Assembly: GCF_000195315.1 (NCBI RefSeq)
Contig: NC_015389.1
Location: 620,001-684,000, forward strand
Source: Coriobacterium glomerans PW2
Lineage (GTDB): Bacteria; Actinomycetota; Coriobacteriia; Coriobacteriales; Coriobacteriaceae
Length of the DNA stretch: 64,000 nucleotides
Direction of reading: 5' to 3'
Below are positions 24,664-34,374 of this stretch, in pieces. Below the pieces are notes generated by a model. That model was not told where the DNA came from and did no database searches. It saw nothing but the letters and a program-made list of their open reading frames with translations. The position numbers were made by a program, and so were the translations under genes. Positions within the stretch are counted from its first letter, which is position 1. Every line of letters begins with the position of its first letter.

Positions 24664-26139
24664 ATGACAGATTGCAGCGACACAAAGCGGTACGCCGCCG
24701 TGGACATCGGTGCGTCAACAGGTCGCGTGCTCGTCGGCTGGCTCGAGGACGGGCGCATGCGCCTTGAGGAGGCCCACCGGTTCGACAACAGCCAGATCCG
24801 CGTCGGCGGCCATAACTGCTGGGATATGCACGGGCTGTTCGAGAACATGATCGAGGGATTGCGCAAGGCGGGCGAGCTGCCCGGCGGCCCGCCGGGCAGC
24901 ATCGGGATCGACACCTGGGGTGTGGACTTCGTGCTTCTGGATCGCGACCGCAAGATGATAGGCGAGGCGGTGTCCTACCGCGATGCCCGATGCAACGGGA
25001 TGTGCGAGGTCGTCGAGGGCCTCATCGCCCCCGAGGACCTCTTTGCGAGGACCGGCATCCAGCGACAGCTGTTCAATACCGTGTACCAGCTGATGGCTCT
25101 CAAGAAAGAGCATCCCGAGCAGCTTGCGGCCGCGCGTCACCTCCTCATGATCCCGGATTACCTGAACTTCCTTCTCACCGGTCGGATGCGCACGGAGTAC
25201 ACGAATGCGACGACGACGGGTCTGCTCAACGCGCGCTCACGTGATTGGGATCGCGATCTGCTCGATCTCGTGGGTCTCCCGCCATGCGTGTTCGAGCGCC
25301 CCGTCATGCCCGGTGTCGAGGTCGGCGAGTTCACGGATGAGGTCGCCGCGCGAATAGGATATTCGGCTCGCGTTGTGCTGCCCGCGACCCATGATACCGG
25401 TTCGGCATTTCTCGCCGTCCCCGCCCGCGACAGACACGGGGTCTTCATCTCATCTGGCACGTGGAGCCTGCTTGGGGTGGAGCGCAGCGAGCCCGTCACC
25501 TCCTCGGCGGCGCTGCGGGAGAACTTCACGAACGAGGGGGGCTATGGCTTGAGGTATCGGTTCTTGAAAAACATCATGGGTCTGTGGATGATCCAGTCCG
25601 TGCGAAGAGAGGTGAACGGAACGAGCTATGTGCGGGGGAGCGCGGCGGCGTCGGCGAGATTCGATCACGCGGTCGACTTCGACGAGCTGCGCGCGCTGTG
25701 CCGCGACGCTGAGCCCTTCGAGGCGCGCATCGATGTGGATGACGAGAGATTCCTCGCACCGGATTCCATGATCTCCGAGATCGAGGCCGCATGCCGCGAA
25801 TCCGGCCAACCTGTGCCGCAGACGCTCGGGCAGATCATGCGCACGATATATGCGAGCCTGGCTGCGTGCTACGCTCGGTCCATCGCGAGCCTGAGAGAGA
25901 TCACCGGGTGCGACTTCAGCTCCATCAACATCGTGGGCGGCGGCTGTCAGGATTCCTACCTGAATCGGATGACCGCAGCCGCAACCGGGCTGCCTGTGTT
26001 CGCCGGCCCGATCGAGGCGACGGCGATCGGCAACGTCGCGGCTCAGATGATCGCAGCCGGGCATCTCGATGGCACCGATGAGGTTCGCAGATGCGTGGCT
26101 GCCTCGTTTCCCATCGAGCGGATCGATCCTGACACATGA
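24664..26139 (+). CDS. rhaB: Rhamnulokinase
   Basis: 491 residues of the FGGY kinase family. The N-terminal phosphate loop AAVDIGASTGRVLVG is the RhaB form (GASSGR-like). GIDTWGVDFVLL and CWDMHGLF are rhamnulokinase-specific, and the second domain carries HDTGSAF and GGGCQDSYLNR. It phosphorylates L-rhamnulose to rhamnulose 1-phosphate using ATP. A GGAGGA ribosome site precedes the ATG. rhaA and rhaD follow on the same strand, giving the order kinase, isomerase, aldolase. Confidence 0.95.
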   Translation: MTDCSDTKRYAAVDIGASTGRVLVGWLEDGRMRLEEAHRFDNSQIRVGGHNCWDMHGLFENMIEGLRKAGELPGGPPGSIGIDTWGVDFVLLDRDRKMIGEAVSYRDARCNGMCEVVEGLIAPEDLFARTGIQRQLFNTVYQLMALKKEHPEQLAAARHLLMIPDYLNFLLTGRMRTEYTNATTTGLLNARSRDWDRDLLDLVGLPPCVFERPVMPGVEVGEFTDEVAARIGYSARVVLPATHDTGSAFLAVPARDRHGVFISSGTWSLLGVERSEPVTSSAALRENFTNEGGYGLRYRFLKNIMGLWMIQSVRREVNGTSYVRGSAAASARFDHAVDFDELRALCRDAEPFEARIDVDDERFLAPDSMISEIEAACRESGQPVPQTLGQIMRTIYASLAACYARSIASLREITGCDFSSINIVGGGCQDSYLNRMTAAATGLPVFAGPIEATAIGNVAAQMIAAGHLDGTDEVRRCVAASFPIERIDPDT

Positions 26140-26258
26140 GGCCGAACAATCCGTTCTCGCCCGAGCGCAGCGGATGGGAAAGCCTCGGCTCTAGAACTTC
26201 ACGTGCAGCAAGATAGGAACCAAGATCATCTTCAAGCAAGCTGAGAGGAGCGCGAACC

Positions 26259-27518
26259 ATGACGACGGCATATGAGATCGCAAAAGAGGCCTACGCCGAA
26301 TATGGGATCGACACGGAGGACGTGATCGAAAAGGCGGCATCCAAGGCGATCTCCATTCATTGCTGGCAAGGCGATGATGTGGCCGGATTCGACCAACCGG
26401 GCAACGCAGCCTCAGGCGGAATCCTGACAACCGGGGGATATCCCGGTCGCGCGACAACGTTTGAGCAGCTCACTGCTGATTTCGATCAGGCCGCGCGTCT
26501 CATTCCCGGGCGCAAGCGCGTGAACCTGCACGCCTCGTACGCGGTCTTCACCGACGAGCACCCGTGGGTGGATCGCGACCGGTTGGAGTACGCGCACTTC
26601 GAGCCGTGGGTCGCGTGGGCGAGACGGCGCGGCTACGGCATCGATTTCAATCCCACGCTGTTCAGCCACCCGAGGGTGGTCGACAATCTCACCGTGTCGA
26701 GTCCCGATGAGTCGGTCCGCTCCTTCTGGATCCGCCATTGCATCGCCTGTCGTCGCATCGCGGAGCAGATCGGTACCGAGCTGGACGATCTCGTGCTGAA
26801 CAACTTCTGGATTCCGGATGGCCTGAAGGACCGTCCCGCGGACCGCTATACCATGCGCGCCCGACTGAGAAGCGCACTCGATGAGATATACAGCGAGGAC
26901 GCCCCGCATGTGATCGATTCGGTCGAGCAAAAGGTCTTCGGCATCGGCCTTGAGGGTTTCACGTGCGGAAACCAAGAGTTCTACGTCGCCTATGCGGCTC
27001 AGCGGGGCGGCCGTGTCGTCCCGCTCATCGATTCAGGCCATTTCAATCCGACGGAGAGCATAGCCGACAAGCTTCCCAGCCTGCTGCAGTTCTTCCCGTT
27101 TGTTCCGCTGCACGTCACGCGGCCCATGCATTGGGACTCCGATCACGTCGTCCTGTTCGAGGACGACATCTTGGAGATCGCCGCGGAGATCGTTCGCAGC
27201 CCCGGGGGCTGGGAGCGCGTTCTCATCGGGTTGGACTTCTTCGACGCGTCGATCAACCGGATCGCCGCTTGGGTGAGCGGTGCGCGCGCGATGCAGAAGA
27301 GCATCGTATACGCACTCCTTCAACCGTGGCAGCGGCTGGCCGAGCTGCAGGACGCATCCCGCTTCTCCGAGAAGATGGTTGTGAGCGAGCAGTTCAAATC
27401 CATGCCCTGGCCGGCGGTGTGGGATGAGTACTGCCGCCGGGCGGGCGCCCCGCTCGATGGCGGGCTGTGGCCGCTCATCGATGCGTATGAGAAAACCGTG
27501 CTCGTGCAGCGCAGCTGA
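26259..27518 (+). CDS. rhaA: L-rhamnose isomerase
   Basis: 419 residues, the usual RhaA length. Recognised by HCWQGDDVAGFD near residue 30, GGILTTGGYPGRA, NLHASYA, and metal-binding segments around GIDFNPTLFSHP and GHFNPTE. It converts L-rhamnose to L-rhamnulose with divalent metals in the cytoplasm. CTGAGAGGAG precedes the ATG, and 119 bases separate it from rhaB. Confidence 0.95.
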   Translation: MTTAYEIAKEAYAEYGIDTEDVIEKAASKAISIHCWQGDDVAGFDQPGNAASGGILTTGGYPGRATTFEQLTADFDQAARLIPGRKRVNLHASYAVFTDEHPWVDRDRLEYAHFEPWVAWARRRGYGIDFNPTLFSHPRVVDNLTVSSPDESVRSFWIRHCIACRRIAEQIGTELDDLVLNNFWIPDGLKDRPADRYTMRARLRSALDEIYSEDAPHVIDSVEQKVFGIGLEGFTCGNQEFYVAYAAQRGGRVVPLIDSGHFNPTESIADKLPSLLQFFPFVPLHVTRPMHWDSDHVVLFEDDILEIAAEIVRSPGGWERVLIGLDFFDASINRIAAWVSGARAMQKSIVYALLQPWQRLAELQDASRFSEKMVVSEQFKSMPWPAVWDEYCRRAGAPLDGGLWPLIDAYEKTVLVQRS

Positions 27519-27582
27519 TCGCTGCGTCGGACGAATATCATCTCTATTGATCGAACCTGCGGACAGAAAGGGCAACCATCCC

Positions 27583-28428
27583 ATGAACATGACGGACCTC
27601 AAATTTGTGAAGGACTTCGCTCGACTGTGCGACGACGGATTCAGACAGGGGTGGCACGAGAGAAACGGTGGCAATCTGACCTACCGACTGAGCCCGGATG
27701 AGGCCGCGGAGGCGCGCGCCTGTTTCAGCGAGCAGCCCGGCCCATGGGTGGAGATGGGCGTGCGCGCTCCCTCGCTGGCCGGCGAGCTTCTGCAGGCGAA
27801 GGGCACCGGGTGCTTCATGCGAAACGTCGCGCAAGATATCGAGGGGAACACCGGCATCGTCGAGATCAACGAACGCGGCGACAGCTATCGCATCCGATGG
27901 GGGCTGAAGCTCTTCGGCCGCCCCACGTCCGAGTTCGAGAGTCATTTCATGAATCTGGCGATACGCTCCGAACAAGACGGCGGCAGATGCAGGGTCTGCT
28001 ATCACATGCACTCGCCCGGAATCATCGAGATGAGCTTTCTCGTGCCGCTCGAGGATCGGGCGTTCTCGCGAATCCTGTGGCAGATGATGACCGAATGCGT
28101 CGTCGTGTTTCCCCAGGGTGTGGGCGTGGTTGCCTGGATGGTGCCGGGCGGGCCGGCCATCGCGGATGCGACCTCGGAGAAGATGAGGGACTACACGGCT
28201 GTCATCTGGGCGCACCACGGTCTGTTCGCCACGGGGGCGACGTTCGATGAGGCGTTCGGGCTGGCGCATACCATAGAGAAGGCCGCGCAGCTCTACGTTG
28301 CGGCGCGCGCTGCGAACGGAGGCTCCGATGCCTTTCTGAACGTGATCGGCGACCAGGGGCTACGGGACACCTGTCGCGATTTCGGGATCTGCGTCAACGA
28401 GAAGTTCGTGAGCGGAGGCGAGGCTTGA
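27583..28428 (+). CDS. rhaD: Rhamnulose-1-phosphate aldolase
   Basis: 281 residues from the ATG at 27583 (AGAAAGGG upstream; an in-frame start at 27424 lies inside rhaA). The class II aldolase fold is shown by GWHERNGGNLTYRL (phosphate loop), CYHMHSPGI (zinc histidines) and WAHHGLFATG (third zinc His). It cleaves rhamnulose 1-phosphate to dihydroxyacetone phosphate and L-lactaldehyde. It completes the rhamnose operon. No lactaldehyde reductase is encoded next to it. Confidence 0.94.
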   Translation: MNMTDLKFVKDFARLCDDGFRQGWHERNGGNLTYRLSPDEAAEARACFSEQPGPWVEMGVRAPSLAGELLQAKGTGCFMRNVAQDIEGNTGIVEINERGDSYRIRWGLKLFGRPTSEFESHFMNLAIRSEQDGGRCRVCYHMHSPGIIEMSFLVPLEDRAFSRILWQMMTECVVVFPQGVGVVAWMVPGGPAIADATSEKMRDYTAVIWAHHGLFATGATFDEAFGLAHTIEKAAQLYVAARAANGGSDAFLNVIGDQGLRDTCRDFGICVNEKFVSGGEA

Positions 28429-28762
28429 GTCGGGGACCGAGGGGCCCTCGCGCGGCCGGGATCACCAACCGGAGGCATGATCGGTTCTGATGGGTCCGGG
28501 ATAGTCGAAGCGCATGCATCGGCATCGCTGTTGCCGGTCTCGAATTCTGCGAGGCGCGATGACGTCTGGGGGTTTGATGACGCTGCTTGGCTTCAGCGCC
28601 CCTCCGCAAATTCATCGCCGGGTACCCAGCGTGATGCGGTATGCGAATGATCGGTGTACGCGTTCTTCTGACGCACGTTTTCTTGGTTGCGTATGTTCCG
28701 CATGTTCGCAATTCCGCAAATCCTGTAAATAGTACCGTTTGCAAAAAAGACAGGTATTTGAA
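28429..28762. other. Gene-free interval between rhaD and uxuB
   Basis: About 330 bases without a credible gene. GC is high at first, then falls toward the uxuB promoter. Small GC-rich inverted repeats follow the rhaD stop, but none has a T tract that would support a confident terminator. Confidence 0.35.
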
Positions 28763-28823
28763 TTGACTTTCAGAACAGAGCGGGTTTAGATAGGGGTGTA
28801 AAACTGATATATCAGTTTTACAC
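28763..28823 (+). promoter_or_regulatory. uxuB promoter with a perfect 28-base palindromic operator
   Basis: TTGACT (28763-28768) and TTAGAT (28786-28791) are 17 bases apart and form a plausible promoter. Immediately downstream, 28796-28823 is a perfect palindrome whose left half is GTGTAAAACTGATA; it covers the expected transcription start. This is a typical repressor site for the glucuronate operon. Candidate proteins are the GntR at 34375-35133 or the RpiR at 23533-24402. Confidence 0.65.
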
Positions 28824-28897
28824 GAGGTTCACGCCGGAATTCATGCGATCTTCTTTCAGCACGACGTGCCGATATCGGGGATGGCAAGGAGGTTCAG

Positions 28898-30487
28898 ATG
28901 CTCTCGATCAAGAACTGGAAGCAGCAAAGATCCGAGTTCGGGAGACGAGGAATTCGCCTTCCGCAGTTTGATGTTGATCAAGTTCGGGCGGCTGGAGTCG
29001 AACAGCCCCGTTGGATTCATTTCGGAGGCGGAAATCTCTACCGTGCCTTCCATGCGGCCGTCGCACAGGATGTGATGGAGTCCGGCGATCTCGACCGTGG
29101 CGTCGTGGTCTTGGAGACCTATAGTCCCTTGACCATAGATAAGGTATACGCACCTTGGAACAACGATCTTCTGCAGGCGATCATGGAACGCGATGGCAGC
29201 ATCGATTGCCGTTTGATCGCCTCTACCGCTGGAGCTTACTTCGCCAATCCCGCTCGACCGGATGACTACGCGCGCGTCAGGCGCTATTTTGAAAGTCCTG
29301 TTCTGCAGATGTGCACCTTCACCATCACCGAGAAGGGCTACACGGTGGCCGACTTGGATGCAGAGGTGGCAGCAGGCCCGGATCAGACCACGAGTACGAT
29401 GGGGATCGTCTCAGCCTTTCTGCTGGCGCGCTTTCGTGCCGGTGCCGCGCCCATCGCCATGGTTTCGACCGACAACTTCTCCCGCAACGGAGAGCGCTTC
29501 CGTCAAGAGATTTCGGCTGTCGTTGAAGCTTGGACAGATGCGGGTATCGTGGACAAGGAATTTCTCGCTTATGTCTCAGATGAGCGATGCGTGAGCTTTC
29601 CTTGGACGATGATCGATCGCATCACTCCCAACCCTTCCCCAGAGACTGCTGACGCCCTGCAAAAACTGGGTTTCTGCGATCTGGAACTCATCGATGCGGG
29701 CCATGGTGCGACCTTCGCCGGTTTTTCCAACACGGAGCGCGCCCATTATCTGGTCATCGAGGACAGCTTCCCCAACGGGCGTCCCGCTCTTGAGCGAGGC
29801 GGCGTCATCATGTCCGATCGAGCCACCGCGGAGCGAGCGGACACCATGAAGGTCACGGCTTGCCTCAACCCGCTGCACACCTGTCTCGCCGTCTATGGCT
29901 GCCTGCTGGGATACACGAGGATCTGGCAGGAAATGGAGAATCCCGACCTCGTTTCGCTCATTCGTCATATCGGCTATGACGAGGATCTGCCCGTCGTCGA
30001 AGACCCCGGCGTAATCAACCCCAAGGAGTTCATCGACGAGTTGATCGATTCCAGATTGCCCAACCGCAGTCTGCCGGATGCACCGCAAAGGATCGCCAGC
30101 GACACATCTCAGAAGATGTCCATCCGATTCGGCCACACGATTCTGGCGTATGCGGATCGCGGCCGGGATCCCTCAGAACTCATCTACATTCCCCTTGCGA
30201 TCGCAGGTTGGCTGAGATATCTCATGGCGATCGATGACGCAGGGGAGTCATTCGAGCTCAGTCCTGATCCTCTGCTGGCCGACCTCCGAGCGCTGATTGC
30301 GCCGCTGCGCGTGGGTGCGAGCGATCCTGCAGAGATCCATGCCGCGGTGTCGCCGATTCTCTCGGACGCATCCATTTTCGGCGTCGATCTCTACGAGGTG
30401 AACCTCGCTGAGAAGGTCGAGGGATATCTGGCCGAGCTTCTATCCGAGGTCGGTGCGGTTGCCGAGACAATTAAGAAGTACGCATAG
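28898..30487 (+). CDS. uxuB: D-fructuronate reductase (mannonate oxidoreductase)
   Basis: 529 residues of the long-chain mannitol dehydrogenase family. The NAD-binding N terminus contains IHFGGGNLYRAF, then ITEKGY and FPWTMIDRITPNP, which mark the polyol-specific family. The catalytic Lys-x5-Asn-x2-His appears as KVTACLNPLH. It reduces fructuronate to D-mannonate with NADH. It heads the uxuB-uxuA-uxaC operon; GGAGG lies in front of the ATG. UxuB is about 480-550 residues in this clade, so the length is normal. Confidence 0.9.
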   Translation: MLSIKNWKQQRSEFGRRGIRLPQFDVDQVRAAGVEQPRWIHFGGGNLYRAFHAAVAQDVMESGDLDRGVVVLETYSPLTIDKVYAPWNNDLLQAIMERDGSIDCRLIASTAGAYFANPARPDDYARVRRYFESPVLQMCTFTITEKGYTVADLDAEVAAGPDQTTSTMGIVSAFLLARFRAGAAPIAMVSTDNFSRNGERFRQEISAVVEAWTDAGIVDKEFLAYVSDERCVSFPWTMIDRITPNPSPETADALQKLGFCDLELIDAGHGATFAGFSNTERAHYLVIEDSFPNGRPALERGGVIMSDRATAERADTMKVTACLNPLHTCLAVYGCLLGYTRIWQEMENPDLVSLIRHIGYDEDLPVVEDPGVINPKEFIDELIDSRLPNRSLPDAPQRIASDTSQKMSIRFGHTILAYADRGRDPSELIYIPLAIAGWLRYLMAIDDAGESFELSPDPLLADLRALIAPLRVGASDPAEIHAAVSPILSDASIFGVDLYEVNLAEKVEGYLAELLSEVGAVAETIKKYA

Positions 30488-30563
30488 CGCCATGCTCGTG
30501 CGCCCTGCGCGTGGCGGTGGCATTTGAATCGTCTTTTTAGACCACGATGGAGGAAAACTCAAC

Positions 30564-31652
30564 ATGAAGATGACGTTTCGCTGGTACGGCAGCGACATGG
30601 AAAAGATCACCCTGAGCCAGATCCGCCAGATCCCCGGCGTGAGCGGCATCGTTGGATGCCTCATGGATGTTCCGGTGGGCGAGGTCTGGCCTCGCGCCCA
30701 GATCGCGGCTCTGAAGGAGGAGGTGGAGCGCAGCGGGCTTTCTCTCGAGGTTATCGAATCTGTGAACATACACGATGACATCAAAGCGGGCCTGCCCTCG
30801 CGCGACGGCTATATCGAGAACTATCGGCAGACCATCCGCAATCTTGCTCGGTGCGGTATCAACGTCATATGCTACAATTTCATGCCCGTCTTCGACTGGG
30901 TCAAGTCCGACCTTGACTATCCGCTTCCCGATGGATCGCGTACGCTCGCATTCGAACGGGAAAAGATACCCGACGATCCTGAAGCGCTGCTCGCGCGTTA
31001 TTCGTCGGGAACCAAAGGGTTTACGCTACCAGGCTGGGAGCCCGAGCGTCTCGCGCATCTCAGGACTCTTTTCGATCTGTACCGCGAAGTGGATGAGACT
31101 CGTCTCCGCGACAACCTCATCTACTTTCTCAAGGCGATCATGCCGGTTTGCGAGGAATGCGATGTTCGCATGGCGATCCATCCCGACGATCCGCCCTATT
31201 CGCTTTTCGGTCTGCCGCGCATCATCAAGAATCGCGACGATCTCGACTGGCTCTGCAGATCGGTGGACACCGTTTACAACGGAATCACGCTGTGCACGGG
31301 ATCCATTGCCGAGGATCCTGAAAACGATGTCTACGCCATCTTGGAGGAGTTCACGCGTCGTGATCGCATCCATTTCGCGCATGTGCGCAATATTCGGTAC
31401 ATGCATCCCGATATCGAGGGCAACAAGGATTTCTACGAGGCGCCGCATCTGTCATCTGAGGGCTCGCTCGATATGTTCCGCATCGTCAGCGCATTGCATG
31501 ACAACGGGTTTGACGGCTACATCAGGCCTGATCACGGAAGGATGATCTGGCAGGAGACGGGCCGACCCGGATACGGTTTGTTTGACAGGGCTCTGGGTGT
31601 GGCCTACATCAACGGTCTGTGGGAGGCCTTGGATAAGTGCGGAGGCAAGTAG
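30564..31652 (+). CDS. uxuA: D-mannonate dehydratase
   Basis: 362 residues with a TIM-barrel fold. Signature segments are TFRWYG at the N terminus, [25 protein letters not shown] (metal-binding His and Asp), HFAHVRNI and [12 protein letters not shown]. It dehydrates mannonate to 2-keto-3-deoxygluconate. GGAGGAAA precedes the ATG. The gene lies 76 bases after uxuB, and its stop is two bases before the uxaC start. Confidence 0.95.
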   Translation: MKMTFRWYGSDMEKITLSQIRQIPGVSGIVGCLMDVPVGEVWPRAQIAALKEEVERSGLSLEVIESVNIHDDIKAGLPSRDGYIENYRQTIRNLARCGINVICYNFMPVFDWVKSDLDYPLPDGSRTLAFEREKIPDDPEALLARYSSGTKGFTLPGWEPERLAHLRTLFDLYREVDETRLRDNLIYFLKAIMPVCEECDVRMAIHPDDPPYSLFGLPRIIKNRDDLDWLCRSVDTVYNGITLCTGSIAEDPENDVYAILEEFTRRDRIHFAHVRNIRYMHPDIEGNKDFYEAPHLSSEGSLDMFRIVSALHDNGFDGYIRPDHGRMIWQETGRPGYGLFDRALGVAYINGLWEALDKCGGK

Positions 31653-31654
31653 AT

Positions 31655-33064
31655 ATGCTGCCTGAAAAGAGTTTTTTGCTCACAAGTGAGTTCGCCAAGA
31701 AGCTGTATTTCGATCATGCGCGAAAGATGCCCATTTTTGATTATCACTGTCACCTCGATCCCCGCCAGATCTACGAGAACAGGCGTTTTGAGAATCTCAC
31801 GCAGGTCTGGTTGAACGATCACGGAGCTGGTGATCACTACAAGTGGCGCCTCATGCGAGCCAACGGAACCTCGGAGCGCTATATCACAGGAGACGGCGAT
31901 GACAAGATTAAGTTTCTTGAATTCGTCAAAGCCATGGAAAAGGCTCCGGGCAATCCGGTCCTCGAATGGAGCCAACTTGAGTTGAGCCGGGTATTCGATA
32001 TCGATCTCGCGATCAATCAACGCAACGCCGAGGAAATCTGGAATGCTGCGAATCAGGTCATCGCAGGGCCCTCGTTTAGCGCTCGGGAACTCATCAAGAG
32101 ATTCAACGTACGTTGTCTGTGCACCACAGATGACCCTGCGAGCGCGTTGGGCTACCATGCTCTTCTCAGGTCTGACGAGGCGAGAAACGGGTTCAAGGTC
32201 GCACCGACCTTTCGTCCGGACGCGCTGATGAGTATCGATCTTGCAGGGTTCAGTGATTATCTCCAGACGCTATCGGACGCTTCGGGTGTGAAGATTCACG
32301 ACCTCGAGAGTCTCGAGCATGCTGCGGCGCAGCGCATCGATGCCTTTCAGAGGGCAGGCGGCCGCTTGGCAGATCACGGCATGAACTCCTTTAGATTTTT
32401 GAGCATGGATAGATCGAAGATCGATTCCGTGCTGGTTCGTCGCATGAAAGGCGATGAGATCACTGAGGAGGAGATGTGGGCGTATCGCACGCACATGACC
32501 CTCTTTCTCATGCAGCTGTACTCGTCACATGCGTGGACGATGCAGATTCATATGAATTGCTTCAGAAACGTTTCCTCCACGAACTACAAAGCGGTCGGTG
32601 CGGATGCGGGATTTGATTGCGTTGGCGACCAACCTGATATCGTCAATCAGATTCGAGCCCTGCTCGATGCGGGGGAGCGCCAGGGCGATCTGCCGAGACT
32701 GATTCTCTACAGCTTGAATGCCCGCGACTGGCTTGCGCTCGCGGCCCTTGCCGGCTCATTCGAGGGCGGATGCGCGCAGCGAATCCATTTTGGCTGCGCG
32801 TGGTGGTTCAACGATACCTACAGCGGCATGAAACGCCAGATCACCACATATGCCGAGCAATCGCTGCTGGGCAATTTCACAGGTATGCTGACGGATTCGC
32901 GCAGTTTCCTGTCCTATCCGCGTCATGAGTATTTTCGACGTGTTCTATGCGACGTTCTGGGAGGATGGGTCGAGTGCGACCGCCTTCCCCGCGATGAGGA
33001 CTATCTCGGCGGGATCGTCGAAGACATCTCCTACAACAATGCTAACGACAGTTTTCACCTGTGA
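31655..33064 (+). CDS. uxaC: Glucuronate isomerase
   Basis: 469 residues of the amidohydrolase-superfamily uronate isomerase group: FDYHCHLDP near residue 26 (metal-binding HxH), CTTDDPA, FRPD, and the C-terminal RHEYFRRVLC. It converts D-glucuronate to D-fructuronate (and galacturonate to tagaturonate). The ATG at 31655 has GGAGG nine bases upstream and follows the uxuA TAG by two bases, so the genes are coupled. Confidence 0.95.
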   Translation: MLPEKSFLLTSEFAKKLYFDHARKMPIFDYHCHLDPRQIYENRRFENLTQVWLNDHGAGDHYKWRLMRANGTSERYITGDGDDKIKFLEFVKAMEKAPGNPVLEWSQLELSRVFDIDLAINQRNAEEIWNAANQVIAGPSFSARELIKRFNVRCLCTTDDPASALGYHALLRSDEARNGFKVAPTFRPDALMSIDLAGFSDYLQTLSDASGVKIHDLESLEHAAAQRIDAFQRAGGRLADHGMNSFRFLSMDRSKIDSVLVRRMKGDEITEEEMWAYRTHMTLFLMQLYSSHAWTMQIHMNCFRNVSSTNYKAVGADAGFDCVGDQPDIVNQIRALLDAGERQGDLPRLILYSLNARDWLALAALAGSFEGGCAQRIHFGCAWWFNDTYSGMKRQITTYAEQSLLGNFTGMLTDSRSFLSYPRHEYFRRVLCDVLGGWVECDRLPRDEDYLGGIVEDISYNNANDSFHL

Positions 33065-33078
33065 TCGATGACGAGACA

Positions 33079-34234
33079 CATGATTCAAGAGGCTGGGAAT
33101 CCCAGCTATGACGAAGGAGCGGGGGCAGATGAAAAGAATATGACATTCTCGATGAAGAGAGGACGCATGTTTAGCCTATAGCTCCGCGTCCCAGGGAGTG
33201 CGCCGACGATTGGCGGTTGCAGACAGACAATCTGGAGGTAAGGCTGACAAAGGATCCATTCGGTATCGAGATCTACGACGATGACGAGACTCTGTTGTAT
33301 GAGGATCTCAAGGAACGCAGCTTCATGATGGATGACCTTGGAAGACGCTGGCATTACTCCGTAATTGACGATCATGATCATTTTTACGGGTTCGGAGAGA
33401 AGACGGGCTCGCTCATCAAGCGCTTGCGCAACATGAAGATGCATCAGATCGATGCATGCGGTCACGACGCCGTTCTCTCTGATCCCCTTTACAAGCATAT
33501 TCCCTTCTATATCAGATTCAACGATGCCACAGGGAAAGCAGCGGGGATCTTTTACAACAACTCGTTCGATTCTACTTTTGACATGGGGCGCGAGTGGAGC
33601 GGATACTGGGATCATTATTCATATTACTGCACCGACGGCGGAGATCTGGATATGTTCTTTGTCAACGGTCCTCGAGTCCGTGACGTCGTCGAGCGCTATA
33701 CCGATCTTACGGGCAAATCGGTACTTCCGCCTTTGCCCTCAATCGGATATGCGCATACAACGATGTTCTATACAGAGTTGCAACATGATGTAGATAAATC
33801 GATCTTGAAGTTTTTTGACATATGCGAGAAAAACGAGATTCCGATCGATGAGTTTCAGCTTGCTTCCGGCTATACCTGCATGCCCAATGGCAAGCGCTAT
33901 GCGTTTTGCTGGAATAACGATAAATTCAAAGACCCGGCAAAATTCATCTCAGACGTGGAGAAACGCGGTGTCCTTCTCGTCTCCAATGTAAAACCAGGTA
34001 TCCTGACCTCCCACCCTCATTTTGCTGAGTACCAGAATGGCGGTTGAGCCGTTTTTAATCGAGATCAATGGGATCGCGCTGGAGAAGTATTCGGATCTTG
34101 ATGATTGGCGATCTGCAGATGAGGGATGGATTTCAGAATTAGAGAACAAGACAGCTCGGATAAAATACAAGGCACCAAGGGATGATTATCAGATAAGAGT
34201 CAATTATGACATCATCGATCTCGTCAAAATGTAG
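33079..34234 (+). pseudogene. GH31 alpha-glucosidase/alpha-xylosidase, broken by internal deletion and frameshifts
   Basis: The frame from about 33217 matches the GH31 N-terminal domain (FYGFGEKTGSLIKR, then LPPLPSIGYAHTTMFY) and the beginning of the barrel, ending at HPHFAEYQNGG followed by TGA at about 34045. A second frame (34022-34234) encodes only the family C-terminal tail. The middle of the protein, about 350 residues including the catalytic nucleophile region, is missing. Upstream, the frame of the N-terminal part is closed by TAG near 33173, and a separate short frame starts at 33079. The gene is therefore non-functional, although it sits in the xylan-oligosaccharide locus where an alpha-xylosidase would make sense. 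Confidence 0.85.
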
Positions 34235-34374
34235 CATCACGTGGATTCTCGTCAACGAACTTGCTCAGGAGAGACCGCGACGCTGATTTCTGAGATGAGT
34301 TTCGACCATATGATAGGTCGCAAGAGGACGGAGATGGCTTGAGGGCAAGCTTTGATATCCTTCTCTGACAGGTG

